Made by a program: the position numbers and the translations under genes. Below are positions 18,993-27,701 of a DNA stretch of 64,000 nucleotides, piece after piece. The first letter of the stretch is position 1; the number at the start of each line of letters is the position of its first letter. The notes below the pieces were generated by a model, which saw only the letters and a list, made by a program, of their open reading frames with translations, did not search any database and was not told where the DNA came from. The DNA lies in NCBI RefSeq assembly GCF_001620065.1, contig NZ_LQGV01000001.1, positions 992,001-1,056,000 on the forward strand. The letters run 5' to 3'. Source of the DNA: Microbacterium sp. TNHR37B. GTDB taxonomy: Bacteria > Actinomycetota > Actinomycetes > Actinomycetales > Microbacteriaceae.

Positions 18993-19822
18993 CCGGGCTG
19001 CGCACGACGGTGGGAGCGCACACCGACACCGGCCGGCGACGGTCGGTCAACGAGGACGCGTACCTCGCACGGATGCCGGTGTTCGTCGTGGCCGACGGGA
19101 TGGGCGGTCACGACGCGGGCGACCGCGCCAGCGCCGCGGTGGTGGAGGTCTTCCGTCCCCTCGCGGGCCGCGACGATGTGAGCGTCGACGACGTCACACG
19201 CGCCGTCGATGCCGCCCACTCGGCGGTCGGGTCGATCGCTGCCGCGACGTCGCGCGGCGCGGGTTCGACCCTGACCGCCGTGCTCGCGGTGCGTCACGAC
19301 GGGGAACTGCGCTGGCTCGTCGTCAACATCGGTGACTCCCGCGTCTACCGCTTGGTCGGCGATCGACTCGAGCAGGTCACGGTGGACCATTCCGTCGCCC
19401 AGGAGATGGTGGACGCCGGACGTCTCTCCCGGGAGGAGATGGCCGCCTTCCCCGGGCGCAACGTCATCACGCGGGCCGTCGGGGAGGAACGCAGTCCCGC
19501 CGACTACTGGCTCCTCCCGATCGTCACCGGGGAACGCCTCCTGCTGTGCTCCGACGGGCTGACGACGGAGCTGTCGGACGAGGCGATCCGTGCCGGTCTG
19601 CTCATGGGCGGCGCACCGGGGCGCACCGCGCAGGCGCTCGTGGCGCAGGCGGTCACCGTCGGCGGACGAGACAATGTCACCGCCGTCGTGATCGACGTCG
19701 TCGCCGGAGGCGCCAGTCCATCCGCAGAAGACGTGACCGGCGGCCTGTCGTTGTCGGCGGAGTCGACGACCATCGAGGCGGCGACGATCCGCACCCGGCG
19801 CAGCCGCGGGCGAGCCGGATGA
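18989..19822 (+). CDS. PP2C-family Ser/Thr protein phosphatase
   Basis: A 277-residue metal-dependent phosphatase, the expected antagonist of the kinase at 5758. All metal-binding signatures are present: RSVNEDA, VVADGMGGH, NIGDSRVYR, LLCSDGLT and GGRDNVT. There is no membrane segment, so it is cytoplasmic, like many actinobacterial PstP catalytic domains but without the PstP transmembrane and extracellular part. The ATG overlaps the FHA gene stop by 4 bases. Confidence 0.94.
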   Translation: MTGLRTTVGAHTDTGRRRSVNEDAYLARMPVFVVADGMGGHDAGDRASAAVVEVFRPLAGRDDVSVDDVTRAVDAAHSAVGSIAAATSRGAGSTLTAVLAVRHDGELRWLVVNIGDSRVYRLVGDRLEQVTVDHSVAQEMVDAGRLSREEMAAFPGRNVITRAVGEERSPADYWLLPIVTGERLLLCSDGLTTELSDEAIRAGLLMGGAPGRTAQALVAQAVTVGGRDNVTAVVIDVVAGGASPSAEDVTGGLSLSAESTTIEAATIRTRRSRGRAG

Positions 19823-19867
19823 GCGTCGCGCGACGGTGGATTCAGCGTGGTTGAGGAAGGAGCGAGG

Positions 19868-20320
19868 ATGATCGAGGACGAGCACACGCGACGGAGCGAC
19901 CGAGGTGTCCCCCTTCCCGACGAGGGCACGCGGGTCGTGGCACGCGTCGTCCCCGGCGAGGAGGCCCCCGCCGACGACGAGGCGACACGGCTGCGGACCC
20001 CCGCATCCCGCGGGCCGGCCACGCCACCGTCCTCGAGCTCTTCGGTCCCGATCGTCTCCCCAGGCCCTCCCACCCGCCGCGCGCGCGATCCCCGGCTCGA
20101 ACCGGACGACGGCCACTACGGCATCCGCCGCACCCCCCTCACCGAGCCGGTCACGCGTCGGCCCCCCGCGATCGAGGCGCCGGAGGTCCGCCCCGTGCCC
20201 GGGGCCGGGTCGTCGCCTCGGCGCAGGGGCCTGCCGATGGCCGTCGTCGTCACCGTCGTCCTGGCCATCGTGGTCCTCGCGGCCGCGGTCGTGATCCTCG
20301 CGGTGCTGGCGGCCTCATGA
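19868..20320 (+). CDS. Small single-pass membrane protein, unknown function
   Basis: A 150-residue protein of no recognised family. About 120 residues are polar, rich in Arg/Pro/Asp/Ser and probably disordered, with several threonines that could be kinase targets. A single C-terminal membrane helix follows (about 123-147), so the bulk should be cytoplasmic with a tail anchor. ATG 19868 follows GAAGGAG at good spacing; a GTG at 19847 is also in frame. The stop overlaps the next ATG. Its layout (disordered cytoplasmic region plus tail anchor) makes it a plausible phospho-docking adaptor for the FHA proteins, but this is inference. Confidence 0.75.
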   Translation: MIEDEHTRRSDRGVPLPDEGTRVVARVVPGEEAPADDEATRLRTPASRGPATPPSSSSSVPIVSPGPPTRRARDPRLEPDDGHYGIRRTPLTEPVTRRPPAIEAPEVRPVPGAGSSPRRRGLPMAVVVTVVLAIVVLAAAVVILAVLAAS

Positions 20321-21048
20321 CGGGCGTCGAGATGGACCACCAGAACGCCACCACCCCCGACTTGCGCATCGAGTTCTGCGGCGAGTGGTTCGAGCCGCAG
20401 GCACCCGGGCCGTTCACGGTGGGGCGAGAGGCCGACCTGGCCGTCGACGAGAATCAGTACCTCCATCGCCGCCTCCTCTCCTTCACCTACGAGAACGGCC
20501 TGTGGTGGCTGGCGAACGTCGGCCAGACGATCGGGGTGAGCCTGTCCACCGGCGACGGCGTCTACCAGGCGATGCTCGGTCCCGGCGCGAAGGTGCCGGT
20601 CGTCTTCCCCCGGCTGGTCCTGCTCTTCACCGCGGGACCGTTCACCTACGAGCTCGCAGTCCACTGCGCCCAGGCGGCGTTCCATTCGGCGTCTGTCGTC
20701 GCCGATGTCGACGACCCGCATCAGATGACGATCGGAAGCGTCGCGCTCACCCCGAGCCAGAAGCTCCTCGTCATCGCGCTGTGCGAACCCCTGCTGCGCG
20801 ACGGCCTCGCCGGTCAGAGCCAGCTGCCGACGTCGGCGCAGGCCGCCGCGCGGCTGGGGTGGCCGCTGACGACGTTCAACCGCAAGCTCGACGCCGTCTG
20901 CGACAAGCTCGACCGCGAGGGCGTTCCGGGACTGCGCGGCGGCGTGGGGAAGCTCGCCACCAACCGTCGTGCCCGGCTCGCCGAGCACGCGGTGCTCTCG
21001 CGACTGGTGACGCCCCTCGACCTGCCACTCCTGGACGCGCCCTCCTAG
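20317..21048 (+). CDS. FHA-like protein with C-terminal helix-turn-helix-like region
   Basis: A 243-residue protein, last gene of the operon. The N-terminal half looks like an FHA fold (FTVGREADL, then LHRRLLSF), but the usual S-T-N-G turn is replaced by NVGQTIGVS, so phosphothreonine binding is doubtful. The second half has a winged-helix-like pattern (SAQAAARLGWPLTTFNRKLD) ending in KLATNRRARL. It may connect the signalling locus to transcription, which is inference. An internal ATG at 20332 is an alternative start, but ATG 20317 overlaps the previous stop (ATGA) and is preferred. Confidence 0.75.
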   Translation: MTGVEMDHQNATTPDLRIEFCGEWFEPQAPGPFTVGREADLAVDENQYLHRRLLSFTYENGLWWLANVGQTIGVSLSTGDGVYQAMLGPGAKVPVVFPRLVLLFTAGPFTYELAVHCAQAAFHSASVVADVDDPHQMTIGSVALTPSQKLLVIALCEPLLRDGLAGQSQLPTSAQAAARLGWPLTTFNRKLDAVCDKLDREGVPGLRGGVGKLATNRRARLAEHAVLSRLVTPLDLPLLDAPS

Positions 21049-21118
21049 ACGCTCGGAGGCCGACGGCGTCCCGTGTCCGCGAGTCTCCCCACGCGGCGAC
21101 CGCCCGCACCGCCCGGCC

Positions 21119-21124
21119 TACGAT
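21119..21124 (+). promoter_or_regulatory. -10 box of hrpA
   Basis: TACGAT, 8 bases before ATG 21133. It supports the ATG at 21133 over the longer in-frame start at 21073. Confidence 0.55.
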
Positions 21125-21132
21125 GGAATGTC

Positions 21133-24100
21133 ATGCCCACGCCCGTGATCTCCTATCCCGCCGAGCTGCCCGTCAGCGCTGCACGCGACGAGATCGCGCG
21201 CGCCATCGACGCGCACCAGGTGGTCATCGTGGCGGGGGCCACCGGATCGGGCAAGACGACCCAGCTTCCCAAGATCTGCCTCGAGCTGGGACGGACCAAC
21301 ATCGCGCACACCCAGCCCCGACGACTCGCCGCGCGGACGATCGCCGAACGCATCGCGCGCGAGCTCCAGGTGCCGCTGGGAGGGCTCGTCGGCTACAAGG
21401 TGCGCTTCACGGACCAGGTCTCGGCCGACACCCGGATCTCGCTCCTGACCGACGGCATCCTGCTGAACGAGATCCACCGTGACCGCCTGCTCCGGCGCTA
21501 CGACACGATCATCATCGACGAGGCGCACGAGCGGTCCCTCAACATCGACTTCCTCCTCGGCTACCTCACCCGCATCCTTCCCGAGCGCCCCGACCTCAAG
21601 GTCGTCATCACTTCGGCCACGATCGACCCGGAGAGCTTCGCCCGGCACTTCGCCCGCGATCCTGAGCATCCGGCACCCGTGATCGAGGTGTCCGGTCGGA
21701 CCTTCCCCGTCGAGATCCGCTACCGGCCCGCCGTCGCCGAGGTGACCGAGGGTGGGGCGTCGACTCCGTCGCAGGCCGATGGCGACACCGGCGACGGCGA
21801 CGACGTCGACACCCTGCTGCGGGCACTCCGGGAGCTGGACCGCGAGCCCGACGGCGATGTGCTGGTCTTCCTCCCCGGCGAGGCCGAGATCCGCGACGTC
21901 GCCGATGCCGTGCGCGGCATGTATGCGCGCGACGCGCGTCCGACCGAAGTTCTTCCGCTGTTCGGCCGGCTCTCCGCTGCCGAACAGCACCGTGTCTTCG
22001 AGCCGTCGACCGTCCCGGGCGTGCGCCGGCGCATCATCCTGGCCACCAACGTCGCCGAGACCAGCCTCACGGTGCCGGGGATCCGGTACGTCGTCGACGC
22101 CGGAACCGCCCGCATCTCGCGCTACAGCGCCCGGTCCAAGATCCAGCGCCTGCCGATCGAGGCGATCTCGCAGGCGTCCGCTCAGCAGCGCTCGGGGCGC
22201 GCGGGTCGCACCTCGCCCGGCATCGCGATCCGCCTGTACGCGGAGGAGGATTTCCTCGGGCGTCCGGAGTTCACCGAACCCGAGATCCTGCGGACATCGC
22301 TGGCCGCCGTGATCCTGCAGATGCTCGCCCTCGGATTCGGCGACATCTCGGACTTCCCCTTCCTCACGCCGCCCGACGCGCGCGGAGTGCGCGCCGCGCT
22401 GGATCTGCTGACGGAACTGCGCGCGGTCACGCGCCGTGGCGACGAGGTGCGGTTGACGAAGATCGGTCGCGAGATCGCGCGACTGCCGATCGACCCCCGC
22501 TTTGCCCGCATGCTCCTGGAGGCGCGCACGCTCGGGGTCACTCGGGACGTCCTGGCCATCGTGTCGGGGCTGTCGATCCAGGACGTGCGCGAGCGCCCCT
22601 CGGCTGACGACGGTGCCCGCCGAGAGGCGGCGGACCGCGCGCACGCGCGCTTCGTCGATCCGACGAGCGACTTCCTGACCCTGCTGAACCTGTGGAACTA
22701 CCTGCAGGAGCAGCAGCGGGAACTCGGCTCCAGCGCCTTCCGCAGACTGTGCCGCACCGAGTTCCTGAACTACGTACGCGTGCGGGAATGGTTCGACGTG
22801 CACCGGCAGCTGCGCACCCTCACCCGCCCGGGCGCCGCGGGCGACCGGCGCGGACGGAACAGCCGCGGCGACGGCGTCCCCGACGCGTCCGCTCGGGAGG
22901 GCGCCGCGGACCACACGTCGGGCGCCGCCGCCGATCCCTCCGCCGTCCATCGCGCGATCCTCTCGGGCCTGCTCTCACACATCGGCATTCTGGACACCCG
23001 GACCCTCTCGGCCACCTCCGACCGCAAGCGCCGGCCGCTGGCGGAGTACCGCGGAGCGCGGGGAGCGAGGTTCGCGATCTTCCCCGGATCGGGACTGCGG
23101 TCGGCCGGCAAGCGCGGCAGCGCTCCGGACGCGGTCATGGCTGCCGAGCTGGTGGAGACCTCCCGCCTGTTCGCGCGCACGGTGGCGGCCATCGATCCGG
23201 CCTGGGCGGAGGACCTCGCCGGCGACCTCGCCCACCGCACCCTGAGCGATCCGCACTGGTCCAAGGACGCCGGTGCTGCCGTGGCCGCCGAGAAGGTCAC
23301 GCTGTTCGGCGTCGAGATCATCCCGCGTCGCCGCGTGCAGCTGGCGCGCACCGACCGCGACCTCGCTCGCGAGCTGTTCGTGCGTCACGCCCTCGTCGAC
23401 GGCGAGTGGAACATCCATCACCTCGACAAGCGACTCACCGCCTTCGAGCGGCGGAACCTGGAGCTCCGCCGGCGCCTCGAGAAGCTCGAGGAACGCGAAC
23501 GTCGTCGCGACATCCTCGCCGGCGACGAGGCGGTCTTCGCCTTCTACGACGCGCGCATCCCCCGCGACGTCTTCGACGTCCGCTCGTTCGAGACGTGGTG
23601 GCGCGATGCGTCGTCACGGACGCCGCGCCTCCTCGACCTGAGCGAGGCAGACCTCGTCGATGCGTCCTCTCGCTCCGACGCGCGCGACTTCCCGGCGCGG
23701 TGGCAGCAGCGGGACCAGGTGCTCTCGCTCGCGTATCGGTTCGAACCGGGTGCACCCGACGATGGCGTGACCGTCGTGATCCCCCTGCCGTTGCTGGCGC
23801 AGATCACCCCGGACGGCTTCGACTGGCAGGTGCCGGGAATGCGCGACGAGCTGATCACGGCGCTGTTGCGCGCCCTCCCCAAGGCCATCCGCCGACACGT
23901 CGTGCCCGCGGCCGACTGGGCGGCGACCCTCGGCGCCGAGATCGCCGGTTCCGGCCCCGAGGCCCACGAGGGCGTGCCCCCGGTCACGCTGCGCGCCGCG
24001 CTGGCGTCCCGGATCCAGCGCGTGGCGAATCAGCCGGTCACCCCCGACGACTTCGAGCTGGACCGCGTGCCGCCGCACCTCCTGATGTCGTTCCGGGCGG

Positions 24101-25167
24101 TGGACGAGCGCGGGCGGGCGCTGGGCTCCTCCCGCGATCTGCGCGAACTGCAGGACCGGCTCTCGGGGCGAGCGCGCGCGTCCGTCGCGCGCTCGCTGTC
24201 GCGCGGCGCCGGGCCCGCGGCGGCGGCCCGCCCGGGGCCGGGCGCCGCGACGGTCGGCCCTGCGGCGGCGGCATCGAGCAGCGGCGGAGCGCCGACGGTG
24301 GTGGAGAGGTCGGGCATCACGACGTGGGACGTGGGCACCCTCCCCGAGGTCGTGGACACGAAGGTGGCCGGCGGAGTGGTCCGCGGGTACCCCGCCCTGT
24401 CCGACGACAAAGACTCGGTGTCGCTGCGGATCGAGGCGAGCGCGGAGCGTGCGACCAGGCTCACGCACGACGGCGTCCGGCGCCTCCTCCTCCTCGCCGT
24501 GCCCTCCCCCACGGCCTACGTCCTGGACCATCTCACCTCGGCGGAGAAGCTCGCCCTGGCGACCTCGCCGTACCCGTCGACGAAAGCCCTGATCGAGGAC
24601 GCCCGGGTCGCCGTCGCCGACGCCGTGATGGCCCGCACGGCGCAGGTCGTTCGCACCGAGGCGCAGTTCGCGCTCGTCCGCGACGCCTTGTCCGAGGCGA
24701 TCGTCGACGAGCTCTTCCAGGCGGTGTCGCTGACCGCGCGGATCCTCACCCTCGCGCGCGACGTCGAACGAGGGATCAAGGCTCAGAACTCCCTCACGCT
24801 CCTGACTGCTCTCGGCGACCTCAAGGCCCAGCTCGCGGGGCTGGTGTATCCCGGTTTCGTCGCACGGACCGGCCTGGCACGCCTCGCGCACCTTCCCCGT
24901 TACCTCCAGGGCGCTCTGGACCGGCTGTCGACGCTGGCCGACAATCCGGGACGCGACCGGCAGCGGATGACGGAGTACGAGCGGGCCGCTGCCGGCTACC
25001 TCGACGCCGGGGGCGCCTTCCCGCTCGCTCCCGACGCGCCCCCCGCCCTCTCGCGCACGCGCTGGCTCCTCGAGGAGTTCCGCGTGAGCCTCTACGCGCA
25101 GCAGCGCGGAACGGCCGAGCCCGTCTCGCCGCAGCGCATCGCGAAGGCCCTGTCCGGGCGCGACTGA
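21133..25167 (+). CDS. hrpA: ATP-dependent RNA helicase HrpA (DEAH family)
   Basis: Large DEAH-box RNA helicase of 1,344 residues, the size of full-length HrpA. Motif I is GATGSGKTT with Lys41, motif II is DEAH at 129-132, motif III is TSATI, and motif VI is QRSGRAGRTSPG. The helicase-associated HA2 and OB-type regions follow, then the long HrpA-specific C-terminal DUF3418 region. A low-complexity Ala/Gly/Pro insertion near residue 1035 looks like a flexible linker. E. coli HrpA acts on stalled ribosomes; the same role here is inference from homology. It is monocistronic with its own leaderless-type promoter. Confidence 0.95.
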   Translation: MPTPVISYPAELPVSAARDEIARAIDAHQVVIVAGATGSGKTTQLPKICLELGRTNIAHTQPRRLAARTIAERIARELQVPLGGLVGYKVRFTDQVSADTRISLLTDGILLNEIHRDRLLRRYDTIIIDEAHERSLNIDFLLGYLTRILPERPDLKVVITSATIDPESFARHFARDPEHPAPVIEVSGRTFPVEIRYRPAVAEVTEGGASTPSQADGDTGDGDDVDTLLRALRELDREPDGDVLVFLPGEAEIRDVADAVRGMYARDARPTEVLPLFGRLSAAEQHRVFEPSTVPGVRRRIILATNVAETSLTVPGIRYVVDAGTARISRYSARSKIQRLPIEAISQASAQQRSGRAGRTSPGIAIRLYAEEDFLGRPEFTEPEILRTSLAAVILQMLALGFGDISDFPFLTPPDARGVRAALDLLTELRAVTRRGDEVRLTKIGREIARLPIDPRFARMLLEARTLGVTRDVLAIVSGLSIQDVRERPSADDGARREAADRAHARFVDPTSDFLTLLNLWNYLQEQQRELGSSAFRRLCRTEFLNYVRVREWFDVHRQLRTLTRPGAAGDRRGRNSRGDGVPDASAREGAADHTSGAAADPSAVHRAILSGLLSHIGILDTRTLSATSDRKRRPLAEYRGARGARFAIFPGSGLRSAGKRGSAPDAVMAAELVETSRLFARTVAAIDPAWAEDLAGDLAHRTLSDPHWSKDAGAAVAAEKVTLFGVEIIPRRRVQLARTDRDLARELFVRHALVDGEWNIHHLDKRLTAFERRNLELRRRLEKLEERERRRDILAGDEAVFAFYDARIPRDVFDVRSFETWWRDASSRTPRLLDLSEADLVDASSRSDARDFPARWQQRDQVLSLAYRFEPGAPDDGVTVVIPLPLLAQITPDGFDWQVPGMRDELITALLRALPKAIRRHVVPAADWAATLGAEIAGSGPEAHEGVPPVTLRAALASRIQRVANQPVTPDDFELDRVPPHLLMSFRAVDERGRALGSSRDLRELQDRLSGRARASVARSLSRGAGPAAAARPGPGAATVGPAAAASSSGGAPTVVERSGITTWDVGTLPEVVDTKVAGGVVRGYPALSDDKDSVSLRIEASAERATRLTHDGVRRLLLLAVPSPTAYVLDHLTSAEKLALATSPYPSTKALIEDARVAVADAVMARTAQVVRTEAQFALVRDALSEAIVDELFQAVSLTARILTLARDVERGIKAQNSLTLLTALGDLKAQLAGLVYPGFVARTGLARLAHLPRYLQGALDRLSTLADNPGRDRQRMTEYERAAAGYLDAGGAFPLAPDAPPALSRTRWLLEEFRVSLYAQQRGTAEPVSPQRIAKALSGRD

Positions 25168-25215
25168 ATCAGCGGGACGCGATCGCGCCGGCTCCGACGA
25201 GTACCCTCCCCGCCG

Positions 25216-26562
25216 TCAGCTGGCGGCGAGGAGCTCCCGATAGAAGTCGATCCCCCTCAGCCACGACGAGATGCGGATGCGCTCGTCGTGCGAATGGAGG
25301 GCATCGCGTTCGGCGCGGGTGAGGTGGAACGGCGTGAACCGGTAGACATGCGCGCTGAGGGCGGTGAACCAGCGGCTGTCGCTGGCTCCCAACTGGAGGT
25401 AGGGCGTCGTGACGACCTCCGCCCCCACCGCGACGGAGACGGCGGTCGCGATCCGCCGCCACGGCTCTCCCTGCCACGGCGACACCGGGGAGGGGTCCGA
25501 GCCGTGCCGCACCTCGATGTCGACGGCATCATCGCCGATCGCCCGGCGCACACGTTGGGTGACGCCGGCGACGGTGTCGCCCGTCAAAAGGCGGACGTTG
25601 ACCGCCGCCCGCGCCGTGGCCGCCAGCACGTTCTCCCCCGGCGCCCCGGACAGCTCGGTGACGACGGCGGTCGTGCGTACCATCGCGTTCAGCTCCGGTC
25701 CGAGGCGGGGGAAGATCCGCGCCATGACCGGGCCCCACGCGCCCATGCGGGCGAACACGAGGCGCAGGGGTCGCCGCGCGTGGGGCGCGAGGGTGGCGAA
25801 CATGGCGCGGATGGGTGCGGTGATCCGCGGAGGGAAGGGGCGACGATGGAGGCGGTGGATCGCCCGGGCAAGCCGAGCCGTCGCGGGCAGGGCGGGCGGT
25901 GTCGAGGCGTGGCCACCGTCCTCGCGCACGGTGAGGATCAGTGTCATGACGCCCCGCTCCGCGACGCCCACCATCGCGGTGGGCACCGTGACGCCGGGGA
26001 CCGCACCCTCGACCACGGCCCCGCCTTCGTCCAGCACCAGCCCCGGGCGCACATCCCGGGAGCGCAGCAGCGCGACGATCGCCTGCGCGCCGTCTCCCGC
26101 CGTCTCCTCGTTGTGCCCGAAGGCCAGGTACACGTCGCGCGCCGGCGTGAAGCCGGACGCGACGAGGCCCTCGACCGCCTCGAGGATCGCCACCAGCGAC
26201 CCTTTGTCGTCGATCGCTCCGCGGGCATGGATCTCCGCCGCCTCACCCTCTCCGACGATGTCCGCGTCGAACGGCGGGTGCTGCCAGTCCGTCTCGACGA
26301 CCGGCACCACGTCGATGTGAGCCATCAGCACCAAGCAGCCGGCCTCACTGCGGCCGCGCCAGCGGTACAGGAGGGAATGCCCGGCGACCACCTCCCGCTC
26401 CAGCTGGGCGTGGAGCAGGGGGTAGAGACGCTCCACGGCCGCCGAGAACTCGTCGAAGGCCGCCCCGTCGGTCGCGCTCTCATCGGCGTGAGAGATCGTG
26501 GGGATCCGCAGGAGCTCGCGGAAGCGATCGACGGCGGCGGCATCGGGGCGGGGGGCTCGCAT
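25216..26562 (-). CDS. M20-family metallopeptidase (carboxypeptidase S-like)
   Basis: A 448-residue zinc peptidase or deacylase of the M20/M25/M40 group. The dinuclear-zinc and catalytic residues are visible: His82 and Asp84 (AHIDVVPV), Asp118 (GAIDDKG), Glu152-Glu153 (GHNEETAG), and a later Glu/His pair. An internal dimerisation domain lies between. It lacks a signal peptide and is likely cytoplasmic. The substrate (dipeptide, N-acyl amino acid or other) cannot be read. ATG 26562 lies 6 bases after TAGTCT on the minus strand. It is divergent from the oxidoreductase at 26629. Confidence 0.9.
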   Translation of the reverse strand: MRAPRPDAAAVDRFRELLRIPTISHADESATDGAAFDEFSAAVERLYPLLHAQLEREVVAGHSLLYRWRGRSEAGCLVLMAHIDVVPVVETDWQHPPFDADIVGEGEAAEIHARGAIDDKGSLVAILEAVEGLVASGFTPARDVYLAFGHNEETAGDGAQAIVALLRSRDVRPGLVLDEGGAVVEGAVPGVTVPTAMVGVAERGVMTLILTVREDGGHASTPPALPATARLARAIHRLHRRPFPPRITAPIRAMFATLAPHARRPLRLVFARMGAWGPVMARIFPRLGPELNAMVRTTAVVTELSGAPGENVLAATARAAVNVRLLTGDTVAGVTQRVRRAIGDDAVDIEVRHGSDPSPVSPWQGEPWRRIATAVSVAVGAEVVTTPYLQLGASDSRWFTALSAHVYRFTPFHLTRAERDALHSHDERIRISSWLRGIDFYRELLAAS

Positions 26563-26568
26563 GCCTCG

Positions 26569-26574
26569 AGACTA
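26569..26574 (-). promoter_or_regulatory. -10 box of the M20 peptidase gene
   Basis: TAGTCT on the minus strand, 6 bases before ATG 26562. Confidence 0.6.
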
Positions 26575-26616
26575 CGTCGCGCACCGCTCTCCGACGGGCG
26601 GGGCCCGGCGGGTCAC

Positions 26617-26622
26617 TAGGCT
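26617..26622 (+). promoter_or_regulatory. -10 box of the oxidoreductase gene
   Basis: TAGGCT, 6 bases before ATG 26629; only 42 bases separate it from the divergent peptidase -10 box. Confidence 0.6.
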
Positions 26623-26628
26623 CGGAGC

Positions 26629-27612
26629 ATGACCGGTATTCGATGGGGCATCCTCGCCACGGGCGGTATCGCCCACGCCTTCACCTCCGACCTGCGCACC
26701 GCGGGCCTCACGGTCGCAGCGGTGGGATCGCGTCGCCCCGAGGCGGCGCGCGCGTTCGCGGAGGAGTTCGCGATCCCGCACGCTCACGGTTCGTACGAAG
26801 ACCTCGTGGCAGACCCCGACGTCGACATCGTCTACGTCGCCACGCCGCACGGCCGTCATCTCGAAGACGCCGCCCTGGCCCTCCAGGCGGGCAAGCACGT
26901 GCTGATCGAGAAGGCCGTCACCCTCGATGCCGACGAGGCCACGGCGCTCCGTGACGTCGCCGCCGATGCCGGGCTCCTTGCGATGGAGGCCATGTGGACC
27001 CGCTACCTCCCGCACATGGTGCGGCTGCGGGAGATCCTCGCGGAAGGCACGCTGGGCGAGGTGCGTACCGTCTTCGCGGACCACACCCAGCGCATCAGCT
27101 CGGATCCGTCCCACCGTCTCAACGCGCTCGAGCTCGGCGGCGGCGCGCTCCTGGACCTCGGGATCTATCCGATGTCGTTCATCTGGGATGTGCTGGGCGC
27201 CCCCACCTCACTCCGCGCGAGCGGTCGACTGGGCGAGACCGGCGCGGACACCGAGGTCGCCGCTTCCCTCACCCATGCGTCGGGTGCGGTCTCGTCCTTC
27301 GTCACCTCGTCCCGCGCGGCCGGACCCAACATCGCACACATCGTGGGCACCGAGGCGCGGATCGAGATCGACCGCGTCTGGTACACCCCGACCTCGTTCC
27401 GGGTCGTCGGTCATGACGGTGCCGTCCTCGAGGAGCACCGGTCGGAGGTGGAGGGTCGCGGCATGCAGTTCCAGGCTCTCTACGCCGAGAAGCTGCTGTC
27501 CGAGGGACGCACCGACAGCGACGTGCTCCCCTTCTCCGAGAGCGTCGCGATCATGGCGAGCCTCGACGAGATCCGTTCGCAGATCGGCGTGGTCTACCCC
27601 GAGAAGCGGTGA
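26629..27612 (+). CDS. Gfo/Idh/MocA-family oxidoreductase
   Basis: A 327-residue NAD(P)-dependent dehydrogenase. The Rossmann start is WGILATGGIAHAF and the catalytic-region motif reads EKAVTLDADEA where many relatives have E-K-P; the E-K-A form is typical of the dihydrodiol-dehydrogenase-like branch. The C-terminal domain has GGGALLDLGIYP, as in the family. The substrate is probably a sugar or polyol derivative, which is family inference, and it sits next to a ROK-regulated sugar importer. A hairpin (27611-27648) begins within its stop codon, and the next gene has its own promoter, so it is probably monocistronic. Confidence 0.9.
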   Translation: MTGIRWGILATGGIAHAFTSDLRTAGLTVAAVGSRRPEAARAFAEEFAIPHAHGSYEDLVADPDVDIVYVATPHGRHLEDAALALQAGKHVLIEKAVTLDADEATALRDVAADAGLLAMEAMWTRYLPHMVRLREILAEGTLGEVRTVFADHTQRISSDPSHRLNALELGGGALLDLGIYPMSFIWDVLGAPTSLRASGRLGETGADTEVAASLTHASGAVSSFVTSSRAAGPNIAHIVGTEARIEIDRVWYTPTSFRVVGHDGAVLEEHRSEVEGRGMQFQALYAEKLLSEGRTDSDVLPFSESVAIMASLDEIRSQIGVVYPEKR

Positions 27613-27648
27613 CCGGCGGGCGGGACGGGACAGCGTCCCGAACCGGTC
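27611..27648 (+). terminator. Terminator-like nested hairpin after the oxidoreductase gene
   Basis: Outer arms GACCGG (27611-27616) and CCGGTC (27643-27648); inner arms CGGGAC (27621-27626) and GTCCCG (27635-27640). There is no U-tract, as is common in Actinobacteria. Confidence 0.5.
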
Positions 27649-27688
27649 GAGAAGTGCCGATCAGGGGCGGATCCGACCCTCGGACCGG

Positions 27689-27694
27689 TACAGT
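27689..27694 (+). promoter_or_regulatory. -10 box of the ROK regulator gene
   Basis: TACAGT, 7 bases before GTG 27702; this decides the start against longer in-frame options beginning at 27609. Confidence 0.55.
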
Positions 27695-27701
27695 GTCGTT
27701 C

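Noticed and set aside
16421..20116. Minus-strand open frame of 1,231 codons
   Set aside because: Antisense to the TgpA, FHA, PP2C and tail-anchored genes, whose families are clear; the composition is typical of a shadow frame.
25210..25226. Short CCGCC/GGCGG hairpin at the convergent ends of hrpA and the peptidase gene
   Set aside because: Five-base stem only; likely chance in this GC background.
25288..26619. Plus-strand open frame of 443 codons
   Set aside because: Antisense to the M20 peptidase gene with its intact zinc motifs.
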